Shown here: positions 32,223 to 32,750 of the stretch, in pieces
Layout of the letters: each line of letters begins with the position of its first letter
Numbering within the stretch: the stretch's first letter is position 1
Assembly (NCBI GenBank): GCA_903893865.1
Contig: CAITNU010000026.1
Coordinates: 1 to 32,750, forward strand
From: an uncultured Microcaldota archaeon
GTDB taxonomy: Archaea; Micrarchaeota; Micrarchaeia; Norongarragalinales; Norongarragalinaceae
DNA length: 32,750 bases
Direction: 5' to 3'
Made by a program: the position numbers and the translations under genes
The notes under the pieces: generated by a model
Told to the model about the DNA's origin: nothing
Seen by the model: only the letters and a program-made list of their open reading frames with translations
Databases searched by the model: none

Positions 32223-32336
32223 TTGGTGGCCAAGAAAAAGCAGGAAGAAGATTTAGACGAAGAAGAAGATTGGGACGAGGACGAAGAGTGGGGCGAAGAA
32301 GACGAGGATGAAGAAGTGGAGGAAGGCGACGAATAA
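32223..32336 (+). CDS. 37-residue highly acidic protein
   Basis: GAGGTG (32210-32215) seven bases before TTG 32223 gives a 37-aa product: a short VAKKK start, then mostly Asp and Glu (24 of 37 residues), with two Trp and few other residues. A longer in-frame frame begins at 32088 inside the preceding gene, but the Shine-Dalgarno marks the shorter one. No family is recognised; such acidic tails often bind basic proteins or ribosomal partners. Confidence 0.6.
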   Translation: MVAKKKQEEDLDEEEDWDEDEEWGEEDEDEEVEEGDE

Positions 32337-32534
32337 CCCCTCAAACGATTCCTTGATTTTAAAGAATTTCTTGTTTTTCGCGGCGCAGGCTCATGCAGCC
32401 GCGCTCTCCACGCGCTTTTCGCGCGCTAATTCTCGAAGATTTTCAAGCGGTTTTTCAGCGGTTAGCGGAGCGGCGGCGGAAAGCGGCGGAAAGTCTTGAA
32501 AGCGTTTATTAATGCGCGGCGCTTGATTTCAAGC

Positions 32535-32750
32535 GTGGCAAAAAAAACCGCGATCCGCAAAACTAAAGCCGGAAAAGCGAAAGCAAACGCAAAGAAAGCC
32601 ATCAGCGCTGCAGTGCACTTGCGCCGCGACGCTTTCGGGGTAACGCGAAGCGTCACCGCTTTGTGCGACGCTGAACTCATCGGCAGCGTGCTGAAATCGG
32701 GCAGCGTAGGCGGATGCGTCATCGACTTGCAGAAATACAAGGCGTTTTAC
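32535..32750 (+). CDS. DUF424 family protein, 3' truncated
   Basis: A frame from GTG 32535 stays open to the window edge and gives 72 residues. A basic N-terminal extension (MAKKTAIRKTKAGKAK) precedes VTALCDAELIGSVLKSG and VIDLQKYKAFY, which match the archaeal DUF424 pattern (cDaeLiGk ... Y..FY). TTTATTAA at about 32505-32512 lies 23-30 bases upstream, consistent with a leaderless promoter. The biochemical role of DUF424 is unknown to me. Confidence 0.75.
   Translation, partial: MAKKTAIRKTKAGKAKANAKKAISAAVHLRRDAFGVTRSVTALCDAELIGSVLKSGSVGGCVIDLQKYKAFY

Noticed and set aside
1-32750. CRISPR array, insertion sequence or prophage
   Set aside because: No regularly spaced direct repeats, transposase or integrase motifs, or phage structural genes were seen in any frame.

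Overview
The window is chromosomal DNA from an archaeon. Archaeal hallmarks are the self-processing proteasome beta subunit (28826-29449), the KH/metallo-beta-lactamase/beta-CASP terminator nuclease FttA (29551-31479), NucS, the Era-like GTPase/OapB/OapC triad (11543-13046), a Fap7/AK6-type kinase, a DUF424 protein at the right edge, and a tRNA whose introns have bulge-helix-bulge splice sites. Genes are dense, often overlap, frequently start with TTG or GTG, and many have a GGTG(G)-type Shine-Dalgarno sequence. The small genome style and a bacterial sigma-factor-like protein would fit a DPANN lineage such as Diapherotrites or Micrarchaeota, but that placement is inference.

Layout: 1-903 is a truncated antitoxin-like end plus a PIN-type protein. 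922-3209 holds an AT-rich orphan, a radical-SAM activase and NucS. 3307-4846 holds two membrane-anchored Lon-type (S16) serine-lysine proteases. 4875-5042 is tRNA-Ser(GCU) interrupted twice, at 37/38 and inside the T-loop (59/60). 5062-6597 (minus) is a 511-aa protein with sigma-region-4-like helix-turn-helix motifs. tRNA-Arg(CCU) follows, then a Ca2+-type P-type ATPase (6912-9692). 9710-11399 (minus) has three membrane or surface proteins. 11543-13046 is the GTPase/OapB/OapC operon. 13111-15118 (minus) has a secreted Cys-rich protein and a flavodoxin-fold-like protein.

15220-23321 is rich in pyrimidine and pentose metabolism: ribulose-phosphate 3-epimerase, pyrE-pyrF on the plus strand, and an overlapping pyrD-pyrK-pyrC operon on the minus strand. 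Together these supply all de novo UMP steps from carbamoyl-aspartate onward. Between the two pyr groups sit a lipoprotein/Cys-repeat pair, an AbrB-like small protein, a VapBC-type toxin-antitoxin pair with a striking repeated operator, and a small winged-helix-like protein.

23398-28452 is mostly small proteins of unknown function. It includes a minus-strand run of five short membrane proteins (26018-28452), three of which share a C-terminal motif and look like tandem paralogues. From 28559 onward the strand switches to plus: a strong intergenic hairpin, psmB, fttA, a Fap7/AK6-like kinase, a 37-aa extremely acidic protein and the start of a DUF424 gene.

The best candidates for something unusual are the doubly interrupted tRNA-Ser, the sigma-like protein, and the tandem membrane-protein family. 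Several AT-rich orphan genes are scattered among GC-richer housekeeping genes and suggest a mosaic genome.
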